A stretch of DNA of 62,459 nt from a virus, in the IMG/VR virus record IMGVR_UViG_3300042549_003483, positions 1-62,459 of that record, one strand, 5' to 3'. Under the pieces are notes generated by a model. It made no database searches and was not told the DNA's origin. It saw nothing but the letters and a program-made list of their open reading frames with translations. Below are positions 16,715 to 26,354 of this stretch, piece by piece. Both the position numbers and the translations under genes were made by a program. Position 1 is the first letter of the stretch. The number at the start of each line of letters is the position of its first letter.

Positions 16715-18109
16715 ATGTCAGAGTACAGTACGGAAGGCGGTGGCAATCCATTTGGTGATCCTGCCGACTCAAAAGCGGAGGCAATGGACAAAGACAGCCA
16801 GTCCGTAACTGGTCTTGGCGAATCTCCCGGCGCGTGGAACGACTATTCTGATAACGCAAAAGGCAGTGGTCCGGGCGATGCCAACATTGGTGGCGCGCCT
16901 GAAAATAATCTAAAAACCACATCTGCAACTGACCCCAGCAAAGAAACAGAGGAAGAAAAGAAGGCTAAAGAAACCTTCAAAGCTACCGTTCCTACAGTCG
17001 GCGGTCAGGATATTAACGCGTACATGCAGGGTCAGGCTACTGATCCTCGTCTACCTGCCGGGACACAGATCAATCCTGCAATGATCTACGACAGTCCCGG
17101 TATGAATGTTGCCAACGCTGACACTCTTCTAAATCCTAACGCTGCCCATCAGGCACAGGTCCATCTTGCTACAGCCACGACAGCCAAAGCCCCTGACAAG
17201 GTTGATGCTGCTACCTACGACGCTGCGACTATCGGTAAGGACGTTCCTCAGGCCGAAGCTGCTCAAGGTACGATGGACAAGATGGCTACCGTACAGGGCC
17301 AGCTATCCGGCCTTATGGAACAGTTTGAAGGTGGGAATAAGCCGGTCTGGGCACGGGCTGCAATGGAAGCCGTCGAGAACACGATGGCTGGTCGTGGTCT
17401 GGGTGCCAGTTCTCTAGCCGCTGGTGCGATTGTAGAAGCTGCAATGCGATCTGGTATCGACGTTGCCAAGCTAGACGCACAAAGCTACAAAGAACTTATG
17501 CTGGCTAATCTAAATAACCGCCAGCAGACAAATCTCGTAAACACACAGCTACGTTATCAGGCTATGGTTTCAGATGCGTCTATGGTGAACGCTGCAAAGC
17601 AGTTCAACGCCACTTCGCAAAACCAAGTCGGTATGTTCAATGAAAGCCTAAAGTCTGACATTGAAAAGTTTAACGTGCAGCAGGTTAACGCCATGGCTCA
17701 GTTCAACGCTGGCCAGCTTAACGCTGCAGAGCAGTTAAACGCACAGCTTCGTGAAAACCGGGCACAGACCTACGCCAAGATGCAGACTGAAATCAATCAG
17801 TCTAACGTCCAATGGCGTCGTCAGGCCAACATGGCTAATACTGCCATGATCAATGCTGCCAACGAAACCAACGCAATGAACTTGCTTGGTATTCAGCAGA
17901 CGGCATTGAACAACGTCTGGCAAGCCTATCGTGACGAGGCAGCTTGGGCATGGACTTCGGGCGAGAATGAACAGACTCGCGCCTACAACATGGCTATTGC
18001 CGCAATGGATCGTGACTATGCAAGTAGCGTCGGCACCAAGAACAAGCAAAATGCTCTGTATGGTGCTGCCGGTACTTTCGCTATCAACCTACTGGATAAG
18101 CTACTATAA
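16715..18109 (+). CDS. Internal virion protein, coiled coil
   Basis: 464 residues. The first 150 are polar and disordered. From about 190 on the protein is helical, poor in aromatic residues and rich in Asn, Gln and Ala, with repeats of the type QFNA..LNAAEQLNAQL, which suggests a long coiled coil. Such proteins lie downstream of tail genes in podoviruses and are ejected with DNA to form the channel across the cell envelope. It begins a run of five closely packed genes that probably build this complex. Confidence 0.65.
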   Translation: MSEYSTEGGGNPFGDPADSKAEAMDKDSQSVTGLGESPGAWNDYSDNAKGSGPGDANIGGAPENNLKTTSATDPSKETEEEKKAKETFKATVPTVGGQDINAYMQGQATDPRLPAGTQINPAMIYDSPGMNVANADTLLNPNAAHQAQVHLATATTAKAPDKVDAATYDAATIGKDVPQAEAAQGTMDKMATVQGQLSGLMEQFEGGNKPVWARAAMEAVENTMAGRGLGASSLAAGAIVEAAMRSGIDVAKLDAQSYKELMLANLNNRQQTNLVNTQLRYQAMVSDASMVNAAKQFNATSQNQVGMFNESLKSDIEKFNVQQVNAMAQFNAGQLNAAEQLNAQLRENRAQTYAKMQTEINQSNVQWRRQANMANTAMINAANETNAMNLLGIQQTALNNVWQAYRDEAAWAWTSGENEQTRAYNMAIAAMDRDYASSVGTKNKQNALYGAAGTFAINLLDKLL

Positions 18110-18348
18110 TGTTTGGATCAATTGCAACTGCCGTTATTGGCGCTGCTGCTAGCTCTTTTGGAAAGAGCAAAGGTGGCGGAACTCAAACCGTTCCACAAGA
18201 GGAAATGCCACGTCTCAAGACGCTTGGTATGTCCACCATGAGTCGGCCTATTGAGAGCACACAAACACAGCCAGCCAAGCTAGCTGATTATGATCGGATT
18301 GAGCAGAAGTGGCTTGGCCGCATGAACGCTTTTAGGAGCCTTGATTAA
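18109..18348 (+). CDS. Small hypothetical protein in internal-protein operon
   Basis: 79 residues, start overlapping the previous stop. The N-terminus (MFGSIATAVIGAAASSFG) is small-residue rich and could insert in a membrane; the rest is polar. A similar gene often accompanies the core proteins of podoviruses. Role unknown. Confidence 0.6.
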   Translation: MFGSIATAVIGAAASSFGKSKGGGTQTVPQEEMPRLKTLGMSTMSRPIESTQTQPAKLADYDRIEQKWLGRMNAFRSLD

Positions 18349-18815
18349 TGTTTGAAGGTCCAATTCCTCTACAGTCTTTGACAACTCCTCCGGGTGGCTC
18401 ACCTTGGGAGCAGCCTCCCCGGCATGTTCGTGTTGACGAAGCTGCTGAGGAAATCTTTGAGCGCATCACCAATCCTGAGTCGGCAGCACAGCTATTTGCG
18501 CTGCTTGACTCTGGGATGAGTATCGAGGCTGTCACACGTATTATTCTGTTCTCTGGTTTTGTAAAGGGTCACTGGAACGTTGATCTAATGATCCTTCTTA
18601 TGAAGCCTGTCTATTACATGATTGCAGGATTGGCTGAGCGAGCCGGTATCAAGGCACGTGGTCCTGAGAAGGATCGCACTGCCTTAGACGATATCATGGA
18701 CGATCTGACCGATCTGAAGGCGTCTGAGCCGCAAGAAGACGCACCTACACCTGCACCAGCCCCTTCTAAGCTGGCACCAACTGGCGGTCTAATGGGCTTG
18801 CCCACGGAGGAATAA
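18348..18815 (+). CDS. Hypothetical protein in internal-protein operon
   Basis: 155 residues, ATG overlapping the preceding TAA. Helical middle (SAAQLFALLDSGMSIEAVTR, FVKGHWNVDLMILLMKPVYY) followed by an acidic, Pro-rich tail ending GGLMGLPTEE, a motif pattern like the C-terminus of the 8350-9036 protein. Probably a minor virion component. Function not recognised. Confidence 0.65.
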   Translation: MFEGPIPLQSLTTPPGGSPWEQPPRHVRVDEAAEEIFERITNPESAAQLFALLDSGMSIEAVTRIILFSGFVKGHWNVDLMILLMKPVYYMIAGLAERAGIKARGPEKDRTALDDIMDDLTDLKASEPQEDAPTPAPAPSKLAPTGGLMGLPTEE

Positions 18816-19928
18816 TTGTCTGGATTTACATCATTTCTGACGGGTGCGCTCAATCAGATGAACCGTATGCACGAGGACGAGCGGGATAACGAACGTCGTT
18901 TTGCAGAGAAGTATGCGGCTCGTTTTGATGAGGCTTTGTCCGTCTACCGCACCAAGTCGGCGGCTGCTGATGAACGCCGCAAGCAAGGTGAGGCCATGCG
19001 TATGCAGGGTGTTCCTGATCCTGTCATTCGACAGATCATCCGTGGTCAACTCAAGCTGGAAGACTGGCAAGAGGGACGTGTCAAGCTTCGGAGCGGGCAG
19101 GTTATTGAAGCCGGTGCCCCTGATCCTGTCGTTCCTGACGGCCTAAGGCAGTCGCTTGCGCCTCAGCCAACTGGCCCAAGTGTGCCGGGGCAGGGTGCTC
19201 CTGCGCCTCGTGGGGATGATGTTTCCCAAGCTGGTCGTATGCTCTTTGGTCGCCGGTCTGGCCAGGAACTTATCGCTGCTGGTCGTCGGGCTACAGGTAT
19301 GGAAGATGGCATGATTGATCAGGTCATGTCTGGCAAGACACCTGATCCTGCGGAGTCGTTCGGCGGCGATCCTAACGCTACTGTCACGGTACAGGGTGAT
19401 CCGCTGGAAATCCTCGCTAAGCGCCGTCTACAGCCGGATGATTTCAAGGATCAGCCATCGTTCCAAGCTGCTATCGCTGCCCTTCGTGAAAACCCAAGTG
19501 CTGATATCAGCCAGTACATTGATCCGGAAGCTAAGGCACGTCGGGCTGCTGGAAGCCGTCAGGAACCTGCTAGTGCATGGCGTGAGAAAGAGATGCAGCG
19601 TCTCTACCAGATTATGTACGATCAAACCCAAGCTCCCGGAGCACGGCAAACGGCGCAGCAGCAATTCAATACGCTGACACGTATGACACCGAGTAACCAG
19701 CTTACACAAGGTATGCTGAATGAGGCTGGCATTCTTCCGGGTTTAGGCCCGTCTGATACACCGGCACCTACAGCAGCCGCACCTGATCCTACACAGGTAA
19801 AATCTGCAGCAGATCAAATTGCTCAGCAGAACCCGAATGATCGGGCAGCACGAGCAAGGGCTGTAGCAGGTTTGCCAGAGCCAATGCGTCGGCCAGTTGT
19901 TGATGAACTAAGAAAGATGGGAATGTAA
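18816..19928 (+). CDS. Internal virion protein, hypothetical
   Basis: 370 residues from TTG 18816, directly after the previous TAA. An amphipathic, highly charged N-terminus (HEDERDNERRFAEKYAARF) forms a coiled coil; the rest is polar, Gln/Ala/Pro rich and probably extended. No enzymatic motif. Its place between other internal proteins suggests part of the ejected channel or core stack. Confidence 0.6.
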   Translation: MSGFTSFLTGALNQMNRMHEDERDNERRFAEKYAARFDEALSVYRTKSAAADERRKQGEAMRMQGVPDPVIRQIIRGQLKLEDWQEGRVKLRSGQVIEAGAPDPVVPDGLRQSLAPQPTGPSVPGQGAPAPRGDDVSQAGRMLFGRRSGQELIAAGRRATGMEDGMIDQVMSGKTPDPAESFGGDPNATVTVQGDPLEILAKRRLQPDDFKDQPSFQAAIAALRENPSADISQYIDPEAKARRAAGSRQEPASAWREKEMQRLYQIMYDQTQAPGARQTAQQQFNTLTRMTPSNQLTQGMLNEAGILPGLGPSDTPAPTAAAPDPTQVKSAADQIAQQNPNDRAARARAVAGLPEPMRRPVVDELRKMGM

Positions 19929-19929
19929 C

Positions 19930-22900
19930 GTGGACGAATATGATCAAGTCCTAAACGCTAGCACAGGTACCGTGCCCGATGAGTACGACCTTATCGTGCC
20001 CGGTGCCAAGACAAGCTTTAAAGACCTTTACAAAGATAATCAGCTTATTGATGTAGCCCGTAGCTACTTCTCTCAGCGTGATGGACGTGATCTATCTCAG
20101 GCTTCTCCTGAGGAAGTTGCTGATCTGTTCGTGTCAGACCGTACTTGGAAACAATCCAATACGGTTTCGATCCTGCGTGAGTTGAACTACATCACTGGCG
20201 GAACCGTAGATGAAGCCGACGCTGCCCAAAAGCAGCGTTTGGCTTTTTTGCGTAAGCGGTGGGATGAACTACCCGGCTTGTTTGATAAAGGCGGTCGTGG
20301 CGTAAGCGGTGCGCTTTCCAACGTGTGGCGCGGTGCCCTAGACCCATCCATCGTAGCTGGTGGTGCTGCTGGTAAAGCTGCATCAACGCTTGTTGGTAAA
20401 GGCGCTGCAACAGCCGCAGGTATTGCTGCCGGTACTGCTGTCGATGCCGGTATCAGTGCTGGCGTTGATGCTGCCAATCAGCAGGTTGATGTAGAGACTG
20501 GTCGTCAGACTGAGGTTGACCTTGGCCAAGCTGCTGTAGCTGGTGCCATTGGCGGTGCTGCGTCACTTGGTGGTCAAGCCCTTGCCTCATGGCTCAACGC
20601 TAGGGGAGCTGGGAAGGCCGCTGGTGAAGTTGCAGAAGAGGTTGGTACTCCTAAGCCTACTTCCGCTGAGCGCGCTGCTGAGGCCATTGCAGGGGTAAAA
20701 ACGGACAATCCTGCAATCGTAGCTACAGAGGCTCTGATCAGTGCCCGTAGTGGGCAAGGTCCATCTACTACACCCGCCATGAACTTCTCCACGATCAAGA
20801 ACGATACCGATATCGTCAAGGCCATGAAGGGCCTGATTGATATCAACGGTAACTATGCTGATCCGGATGCAGTTCGTCGTGGTACGGTTAGTACGGCACA
20901 GACGATTCAAGACGCATTCTCGTTTGCTGATGATCCCAAATACATTGAAAATTATCTAAGCCGCCAGCGCGGTATGGGCTTCGTCAACACAGAAGACGTC
21001 GTTGCCGCAAAGCGTGTGATGATGCACATGTTCCAGAATGCTGCAAACCTTAACGACATTGCCAAAGCTGCAGGAGCAACTGCCGAAGACAAGGCACGTG
21101 CGCTACAGGCTATGCAGGTTGCTGGTCGGTCTTTTGAAGTGTTTACTGGCGCCCGTACGGAACAAGGTCGTGCGCTACGTGCGCTACAGATTATTCCGGG
21201 TGAGTCTCCTGAGAAGACGCTACAGATGTTCTTTGAGAACCTCAATAAGAGCAAGGGAACTGGCGCTGGCGTCGGCAAGATTGGTATTGGCTACGATGAT
21301 TTTGATAGCGTCAGCAAAATGTTTGACCAAGCCATTAAGGATGGCAACGCAAAGGGTGCTGCTGCTGTCGGCAAGGCTCTAGCTGATCCAACAGGATGGG
21401 ATAAGTTCCGTGAAGCCTACATCATGGGCCTACTAAGCAACCCACAGACGCTCATCGTTAATGCATTTGGTAACAGCCTAGCCCTAGGCATGAACATTGC
21501 GGAAACTTGGGTAACTGCTGGCGTTGGTGGTATGCGCGCTGCTGTCGGCTCTAAAGCACCACGTGTCACTTTTGAGGAAGCTGCTGCCAAGACCGGGGCT
21601 ATGTTTGCAGGTATCCGTGATGGCTCTCGTATGTTTATGAAAGCTCTCACTGACGAGAACTTTGCAGATAGCTACTACGGCATGGCACTAGAGCAGGTTC
21701 GTGGTCCTGCCATTGGTGGTGTCACCGGTAAGGTCATTAGAGTTCCCGGTCGGTTTATGGCTGCTACGGACCAGTTCTACCGCGCCCTTGCCAAGCACAT
21801 GGCAGAGCAAGAATTTGTCATGCGTGAGGTTGCTTCTGGTCGGCTGGCTAAAGAAGACGTGTCGAAGCTGCTACAGAATCCCACCAAGGAAATGATGCAG
21901 CATGTTGCCAAAGAAATGGACTATTGGACGTTCCAAAAGGAACTTGGCCAAGCTGGTAAAGCTCTACAAAGTATTTCACAGTCCAATGCAGTCGGTACTG
22001 TGCTGATGCCGTTCGTACGTACGCCGATTAACCTTCTTAAGTTCGTAGTCGAGCGCACACCGATGGCTAACATGCTTATGTCTGAGAGCCGCAATGCTCT
22101 CATTCCCGGTGGTGTTGGCAGTCTGGCGACTCCTGCTGGCCTAGCTGAACTTGTGACCAAGCACAGCATCGACCGGGACGTAGCTGTGGCCCGACTTCTG
22201 ACAGGCTCAATGCTGTTCTCCCTTGGTGCAATGATGGCACAAGCTGGTGTCCTTACTGGATCAGGACCGGCCGACAAGGACCAGAAGCGGGTATGGGAAG
22301 ACGCCCATAAGCCCTATTCGATTTGGAACCCGCTTAATAAAGAGTGGGTACAGATCAACAAACTTGATCCTATCGTAACATTCCTAGGTCTAGGGGCTGA
22401 TATTGGCTCTCTTGTAGAGGAAGTTATGGAGAAGGACAAGGGGGATATCTTTGCCGCCATTCGTCGTATTCACGGGGACAAGCAGTTTGAATACGTAATG
22501 AATATTCTCGGCTCAAACATCGCTGAAAAGACGATGCTGACTGGTATTTCAAACGTAATGGAAGCTTTCCAGAGCGAGAACATGTTTCAGAACTGGCTCA
22601 ATAACGTTGCCCGTACTGCGGTGCCACGTGTTGTTGCACAGGCTGAACGTGTTTTTGATCCTACTCAGCGTGCGCCAGAGAACATCGGTGAAGCCATTCA
22701 GCAGGATATTCCGGGGCTGTCTAGCGCCGTTCGTCCTCTTGTCGGTGCTTTTGGCGAAGAGCGTAAGCAGGGTGGCTCGACAGCTATTGCGGAAAATATC
22801 GGACGAGAAAGCGGGCCTATTCGTTCTCTGGACGATTTTCTTAGCCCTACAACTCTTGTTGATTTTCTCAGCCCATTCTGGAAGACGGTAGATAAGCCTA

Positions 22901-23310
22901 ACAAGTTCCGTGATGTAGTTATTGAAATGCACGAAGACCTTTATAGCCGTGGTAAGACTGGTCTTGTTATCAAGCCAGCCGAGCGGGACTATAAAGGTGT
23001 CAAGCTAAATCCGGAGCAGTATCAGTATCGGCAGACAAGGCTTGGTCAGCGTACAAATGAGTTTGGTAATTACTATGTAAAACAACCTTATTGGGAAAGG
23101 TTGCGAGATGACCAGAAAGCTCTTCTACTAGAAAGAGCTATTACGTTTGCTCGTGAGGTATCCAACAACGAACTGCTGGCTAAGTTCCCAGAACTAGAAA
23201 AGCAGACCAAGTACAAAGAGATGGATAGAATGTTCAATAACTTTACCCCAGAAAATGTTGAGCGGAATCTAAACCGTCAGTTGGGGCCACGTAACGAAGG
23301 GGCAAGGTAA
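19930..23310 (+). CDS. Large internal virion (ejection) protein
   Basis: 1126 residues from GTG 19930, the largest protein in the genome. Residues about 120-220 contain repeated Gly/Ala helices (AATAAGIAAGTAVDAGISAG, AAVAGAIGGAASLGGQAL) able to enter membranes. Later there are hydrophobic helices (LMAGSMLFSLGAMMA-type, near residue 765) and a long helical body. It matches in size and place the gp16-like proteins that podoviruses eject to make a trans-envelope conduit. I see no clear lytic transglycosylase motif, unlike T7 gp16. Confidence 0.75.
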   Translation: MDEYDQVLNASTGTVPDEYDLIVPGAKTSFKDLYKDNQLIDVARSYFSQRDGRDLSQASPEEVADLFVSDRTWKQSNTVSILRELNYITGGTVDEADAAQKQRLAFLRKRWDELPGLFDKGGRGVSGALSNVWRGALDPSIVAGGAAGKAASTLVGKGAATAAGIAAGTAVDAGISAGVDAANQQVDVETGRQTEVDLGQAAVAGAIGGAASLGGQALASWLNARGAGKAAGEVAEEVGTPKPTSAERAAEAIAGVKTDNPAIVATEALISARSGQGPSTTPAMNFSTIKNDTDIVKAMKGLIDINGNYADPDAVRRGTVSTAQTIQDAFSFADDPKYIENYLSRQRGMGFVNTEDVVAAKRVMMHMFQNAANLNDIAKAAGATAEDKARALQAMQVAGRSFEVFTGARTEQGRALRALQIIPGESPEKTLQMFFENLNKSKGTGAGVGKIGIGYDDFDSVSKMFDQAIKDGNAKGAAAVGKALADPTGWDKFREAYIMGLLSNPQTLIVNAFGNSLALGMNIAETWVTAGVGGMRAAVGSKAPRVTFEEAAAKTGAMFAGIRDGSRMFMKALTDENFADSYYGMALEQVRGPAIGGVTGKVIRVPGRFMAATDQFYRALAKHMAEQEFVMREVASGRLAKEDVSKLLQNPTKEMMQHVAKEMDYWTFQKELGQAGKALQSISQSNAVGTVLMPFVRTPINLLKFVVERTPMANMLMSESRNALIPGGVGSLATPAGLAELVTKHSIDRDVAVARLLTGSMLFSLGAMMAQAGVLTGSGPADKDQKRVWEDAHKPYSIWNPLNKEWVQINKLDPIVTFLGLGADIGSLVEEVMEKDKGDIFAAIRRIHGDKQFEYVMNILGSNIAEKTMLTGISNVMEAFQSENMFQNWLNNVARTAVPRVVAQAERVFDPTQRAPENIGEAIQQDIPGLSSAVRPLVGAFGEERKQGGSTAIAENIGRESGPIRSLDDFLSPTTLVDFLSPFWKTVDKPNKFRDVVIEMHEDLYSRGKTGLVIKPAERDYKGVKLNPEQYQYRQTRLGQRTNEFGNYYVKQPYWERLRDDQKALLLERAITFAREVSNNELLAKFPELEKQTKYKEMDRMFNNFTPENVERNLNRQLGPRNEGAR

Positions 23311-23540
23311 TGGACTATGAAAAAATCCTAGATGATCTATATGCAGATATGGAGGCGAACCCCGCGCCTCCATCCCCTGTCGGATCGCGTCTAGTTCCGG
23401 GTGGGCAGACTCAGAGGGACGATAGCTGGTTCACAGGTTGGCGTAATGATCAGCGCAAGATGCGGGATCAGATGAAAGAGCAGGGCCAAGAAGAGGCAGC
23501 ATTTCGTCGCCAATGGAATGATGCTTTTCTTAACCGCTAA
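23310..23540 (+). CDS. Small hypothetical protein
   Basis: 76 residues, charged, helical (DQRKMRDQMKEQGQEEAAF), with a Pro-rich middle. ATG overlaps the stop of the large internal protein. Probably a minor virion or assembly protein. It is the last gene before the lysis cassette. Confidence 0.65.
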   Translation: MDYEKILDDLYADMEANPAPPSPVGSRLVPGGQTQRDDSWFTGWRNDQRKMRDQMKEQGQEEAAFRRQWNDAFLNR

Positions 23541-23598
23541 AGCAATGGGCGTAGCAGGTGTCGCCGGCCCTATATTTTCTGATAATGAGGAGCGTTAG

Positions 23599-23880
23599 GT
23601 GGGAGAATGGCAACTATTCCTTATGATCGGAGGGTTCATTCTTATACTCTTCGCTCAAACATGGGCAGTTATTACGTATCTGCTGAACAAAATCTCAGAG
23701 GGTGATAGAGACGTGAAGACTGCTGTAACAGCCCTCCAAGATAAGATTGTGACAAGATCAGAATATGAGCGGGATGCCGGTAACACACAGGCAGAAATCC
23801 GAGCTATGAGGCAAGAGTTAAACAGCAAGTTTGACATGTTGTTTACTGCCCTGATTAAGAAAAAGGAAAGTAATGACTAA
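23599..23880 (+). CDS. Holin-like single-span membrane protein
   Basis: 93 residues from GTG 23599, 7 nt after GAGGAG. A short N-terminus is followed by one membrane helix (LFLMIGGFILILFAQTWAVI, residues 5-24) and a charged, coiled-coil cytoplasmic tail with a Lys-rich end. It heads the lysis genes and overlaps the endolysin by 8 bases, so a holin or pinholin role fits, though the sequence is not family-specific. An alternative is an inner-membrane antiholin or regulator. Confidence 0.6.
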   Translation: MGEWQLFLMIGGFILILFAQTWAVITYLLNKISEGDRDVKTAVTALQDKIVTRSEYERDAGNTQAEIRAMRQELNSKFDMLFTALIKKKESND

Positions 23881-24550
23881 GCAACTACCGCGTGGCGTAC
23901 GTCTTAATAACCCCGGTAATCTGGAAAAGAATGGTACGCCATGGCAGGGTCTTGCAAAGGACCAGCCTGACGAGCGGTTCTATAAGTTTGATGATGCTGC
24001 GTGGGGTATTCGGGCTATGGCCCGTACCCTGATCACGTATCAGGACAAGCACAACATCAAGACCGTACGCGGGATCATCAATCGTTGGGCACCGCCACAC
24101 GAGAACAACACGCAAGCCTACATGATGCATGTGGCTGAACTGTTGGAAGTGTCGGTTGATGAGGAGATTGACGTTCACCAGCACACTGTTACGGCACCGC
24201 TGGTCAAGGCAATCATCCGCCACGAAAACGGTCAACAGCCCTATTCGGATGATGTGATCAACGAGGGCCTAAAGAGGGCAGGGGTACTTGCTCCGGCAAA
24301 GCCCCTAACCAAGTCCCGCACTGTGCAGGGAACCACTGTAGCCGCTGCTGGCGGCGCTGTAGCAGCCACCGTAGGCGTTGCTGAGGCTGTCCAGCCGCTT
24401 GTGGAGAACGTCGGTATCCTTGCCCCGATGGTACAAACTATCATCGGTCTTGATCCGACAGTGCTGGCTGTAGTCGGCGCTATTGCCGTAGCTGGTGCTC
24501 TATACGCCCTATATGCACGTTGGCAGGATCGTAAGAATGGGATTCATTAA
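23873..24550 (+). CDS. Endolysin with C-terminal membrane helices
   Basis: 225 residues. The N-terminal catalytic domain (residues 1-140) has RGVRLNNPGNLE, then FDDAAWGIRAMARTLITY and IINRWAPPHENNTQAYMMHV, a layout I know from phage virion or lysis peptidoglycan hydrolases that start RGIRNNNPGN. Two hydrophobic helices close the protein (TTVAAAGGAVAATVGVAEA and LAVVGAIAVAGALYALYA), so it is probably membrane-tethered. It degrades the cell wall after holin action. The 3' end overlaps the spanin gene. Confidence 0.75.
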   Translation: MTKQLPRGVRLNNPGNLEKNGTPWQGLAKDQPDERFYKFDDAAWGIRAMARTLITYQDKHNIKTVRGIINRWAPPHENNTQAYMMHVAELLEVSVDEEIDVHQHTVTAPLVKAIIRHENGQQPYSDDVINEGLKRAGVLAPAKPLTKSRTVQGTTVAAAGGAVAATVGVAEAVQPLVENVGILAPMVQTIIGLDPTVLAVVGAIAVAGALYALYARWQDRKNGIH

Positions 24551-24770
24551 TACAATTTGGCTTAAGCTAGCCGGTGCGCTGGCAGCTATTGGCGCTGTTC
24601 TCGCTGTTCTTGGTATGGCTAAGCGTGCTGGACGCAAGGAGGCACAGGCAGAGCAGCTAGAAATTCAATTTGAGAAGGTAGAGAATGCTAACAAAGTTGA
24701 AGATGCTGTTCGCAAGCTTGGCGATGGCACTGCTGCTAGCGAGTTGCGCTCAAAGTGGAGCCGCGATTGA
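24537..24770 (+). CDS. Inner-membrane spanin (Rz-like)
   Basis: 77 residues from ATG 24537 inside the endolysin gene. One N-terminal membrane helix (LAGALAAIGAVLAVLGMA) is followed by a charged helical periplasmic segment (GRKEAQAEQLEIQFEKVE). The lipoprotein gene is nested in its 3' end in another frame, the classic Rz/Rz1 arrangement. With its partner it fuses the inner and outer membranes at lysis. Confidence 0.82.
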   Translation: MGFINTIWLKLAGALAAIGAVLAVLGMAKRAGRKEAQAEQLEIQFEKVENANKVEDAVRKLGDGTAASELRSKWSRD

Positions 24771-24882
24771 TCATTGTAGTTGGGTTAATCCCATTTATAT
24801 TAGTCAGTCTGATGTGCTTTCTGATGGAACCGCGCGGCAAATCCTGACACATAACCAAACATGGTCAGTGAACTGTAAGTAA
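24685..24882 (+). CDS. Outer-membrane spanin lipoprotein (Rz1-like)
   Basis: 65 residues. A lipoprotein signal peptide ends in the lipobox LLASC (MLTKLKMLFASLAMALLLAS, Cys at 21), after which a short Ser/Asn-rich periplasmic part contains two further cysteines. It starts within the Rz-like gene in a different frame and runs past its end. Longer than a minimal Rz1 but fits well by position. Confidence 0.82.
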   Translation: MLTKLKMLFASLAMALLLASCAQSGAAIDHCSWVNPIYISQSDVLSDGTARQILTHNQTWSVNCK

Positions 24883-24885
24883 AAC

Positions 24886-24929
24886 GAAAAAAGCCCCAAG
24901 GGAGAAATCCCAAGGGGCTTTTTTTTTTA
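24886..24929. terminator. Bidirectional intrinsic terminator
   Basis: AAGCCCC (24891-24897) pairs with GGGGCTT (24914-24920), with a run of A before and ten T after. It separates the converging rightward lysis operon and leftward operon. Confidence 0.92.
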
Positions 24930-25112
24930 TTTTAATTCTATTTTTCTACGGCGCTCGTCAAGCTGCGCTAGGCACGCTCGCTTCTCATCATTCTCCATTA
25001 CGGACCAGCTTTTAATCTCTGCAATGTTACGGTAGCAGCCCGCACACAGCCAGCCCCGAATCAGCGTACAGACACCGATACAGGGGCTGGGCCACTCTTT
25101 AGATGAGGACAC
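24927..25112 (-). CDS. DUF1289-like small cysteine protein
   Basis: 61 residues. SPCIGVCTLIRGWLCAGCYR with four cysteines, followed by EIKSWSVM, matches the DUF1289 family (SPC...C.....C.GC.R...EI..W), which is bacterial and of unknown function; the cysteines probably bind metal. Last gene of the leftward arm. It overlaps the upstream membrane protein gene by 14 bases. Confidence 0.8.
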   Translation of the reverse strand: MSSSKEWPSPCIGVCTLIRGWLCAGCYRNIAEIKSWSVMENDEKRACLAQLDERRRKIELK

Positions 25113-25695
25113 TGAGCGCCGTACCTACAGCTAGACCAGTCAGGATTTCACCCTTCTCAATCACACCCTTCGCACCTTCAATCGGAGGATCAGGCAGGAA
25201 GCGTGCAATGATGTAGGCCAACGGTGTTAGCAACGTCATTGCCAGCACGAACTGCCATGCTGCAACTGCACCGGCAAAATACCACATGGGCGCTAGGAAA
25301 ATAAGACCACGGAGCAGTCCCGTAAATCCGCCATGCACAAAGTCCGTGAGCAGCTTCCACCACTCCGGGTCTTCCCGGCGATAACGCCAACCCAGATTCC
25401 AAAGCCACTCAGTGTGCCATTCGGAATCGCTGTATGTTTGGGTTGGTCTGATCCACGTACCTGCATCTTGAAAACAGCTATGGGCAAGAAGCATAGTCAG
25501 AAATGCAGCTAGGCTCATGCTTGCTGCGAACAGCGGGTTGAAGGTGTTTAGCAGAGTGATTAAGAAGATGGGTGAAGCCCACCACACCACACGCTGCTTG
25601 AAGCTGGTATGAGGCCATACCTTCTCATGTCCTCGAAACCTATACGACAGCCCTGCAAAAACTGCATCGGCTGCAACACGTAGAAACTCAATCAC
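25099..25695 (-). CDS. Integral membrane protein, unknown
   Basis: 198 residues from GTG 25695, which overlaps the thyX stop (GTGA). At least four hydrophobic helices are visible: WWASPIFLITLL, FAASMSLAAFLTMLLA, LLRGLIFLAPMWYFAG and AWQFVLAMTLLTPLAYIIAR. A Trp-rich polar segment (SEWHTEWLWNLGWRYRRE) lies between. I know of no family. Perhaps it changes the host envelope or excludes other phages; this is a guess. Confidence 0.7.
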   Translation of the reverse strand: MIEFLRVAADAVFAGLSYRFRGHEKVWPHTSFKQRVVWWASPIFLITLLNTFNPLFAASMSLAAFLTMLLAHSCFQDAGTWIRPTQTYSDSEWHTEWLWNLGWRYRREDPEWWKLLTDFVHGGFTGLLRGLIFLAPMWYFAGAVAAWQFVLAMTLLTPLAYIIARFLPDPPIEGAKGVIEKGEILTGLAVGTALSVLI

Positions 25696-26354
25696 GATGT
25701 GAGAGCCTCCCAACTAACTGGAAAGAGCGGTTGAATTACGTCACCGACCATCTTGGCAAGGTCTTGGATTTCTTTCTGCGCATGGTCGTCTGTGCGTTGC
25801 TTATAGAACCGTGCGTAAGCGGCAAGAGAGCCGGTCCAATACCAGCTAGTCATCATCGACTGCGGAAGTACCATACGTGCTTGTTCTGGTGCTACGCCCT
25901 CCTCAATCATCTGTTTATACAGACTAAGAATGTCCTCACAATATCGTTTGTATGCTTCGGACAGCTTGATGTTAACCCCATCATCACCAAACCAAAACAC
26001 AACAGGATCAATCAGTTCATCAGAAGAACCTTGCTTCTTATTATCAGCCCGCTGACGCCAGCCGTCAGGTACAAAGAACGTAGGCTCCGCATCAACATAG
26101 CGACGGCTAACCTCGTTCCATACAAACCCCACCACATGCTTCTGGCACTGCCGAGCAACGAAGATAGGCGCTGTAATACGTAGACAAATTTGGGGATGTG
26201 CTAGCGGACTCCAATGAGCATGGTCTGCCAAGTATTTGATAAGCCGGGTGTTTTGTTCTGGGCTGTAGTTCTCATGGGTTTTGTCGAATGACACACGGGC
26301 TGCATCGACCACCCGCATGTCATCTCCCATATGGTCGATGTATTCAGCTTTCAT
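25692..26354 (-). CDS. thyX: Flavin-dependent thymidylate synthase
   Basis: 220 residues from ATG 26354 (MKAEYIDHMGDD). The core has AARVSFDK near the N-terminus, then HWSPLAHPQICLRI, VARQCQKHVVGFVWNEVSRR followed by YVD, and MVLPQSMMTSWYWTG, all typical of ThyX including the phage-type form of the signature. It methylates dUMP to dTMP using FAD, NADPH and methylenetetrahydrofolate. Located in an operon with glutaredoxin, ribonucleotide reductase and nucleotide hydrolases, it supplies dTTP for replication. It overlaps the glutaredoxin stop by 11 bases. Confidence 0.93.
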   Translation of the reverse strand: MKAEYIDHMGDDMRVVDAARVSFDKTHENYSPEQNTRLIKYLADHAHWSPLAHPQICLRITAPIFVARQCQKHVVGFVWNEVSRRYVDAEPTFFVPDGWRQRADNKKQGSSDELIDPVVFWFGDDGVNIKLSEAYKRYCEDILSLYKQMIEEGVAPEQARMVLPQSMMTSWYWTGSLAAYARFYKQRTDDHAQKEIQDLAKMVGDVIQPLFPVSWEALTS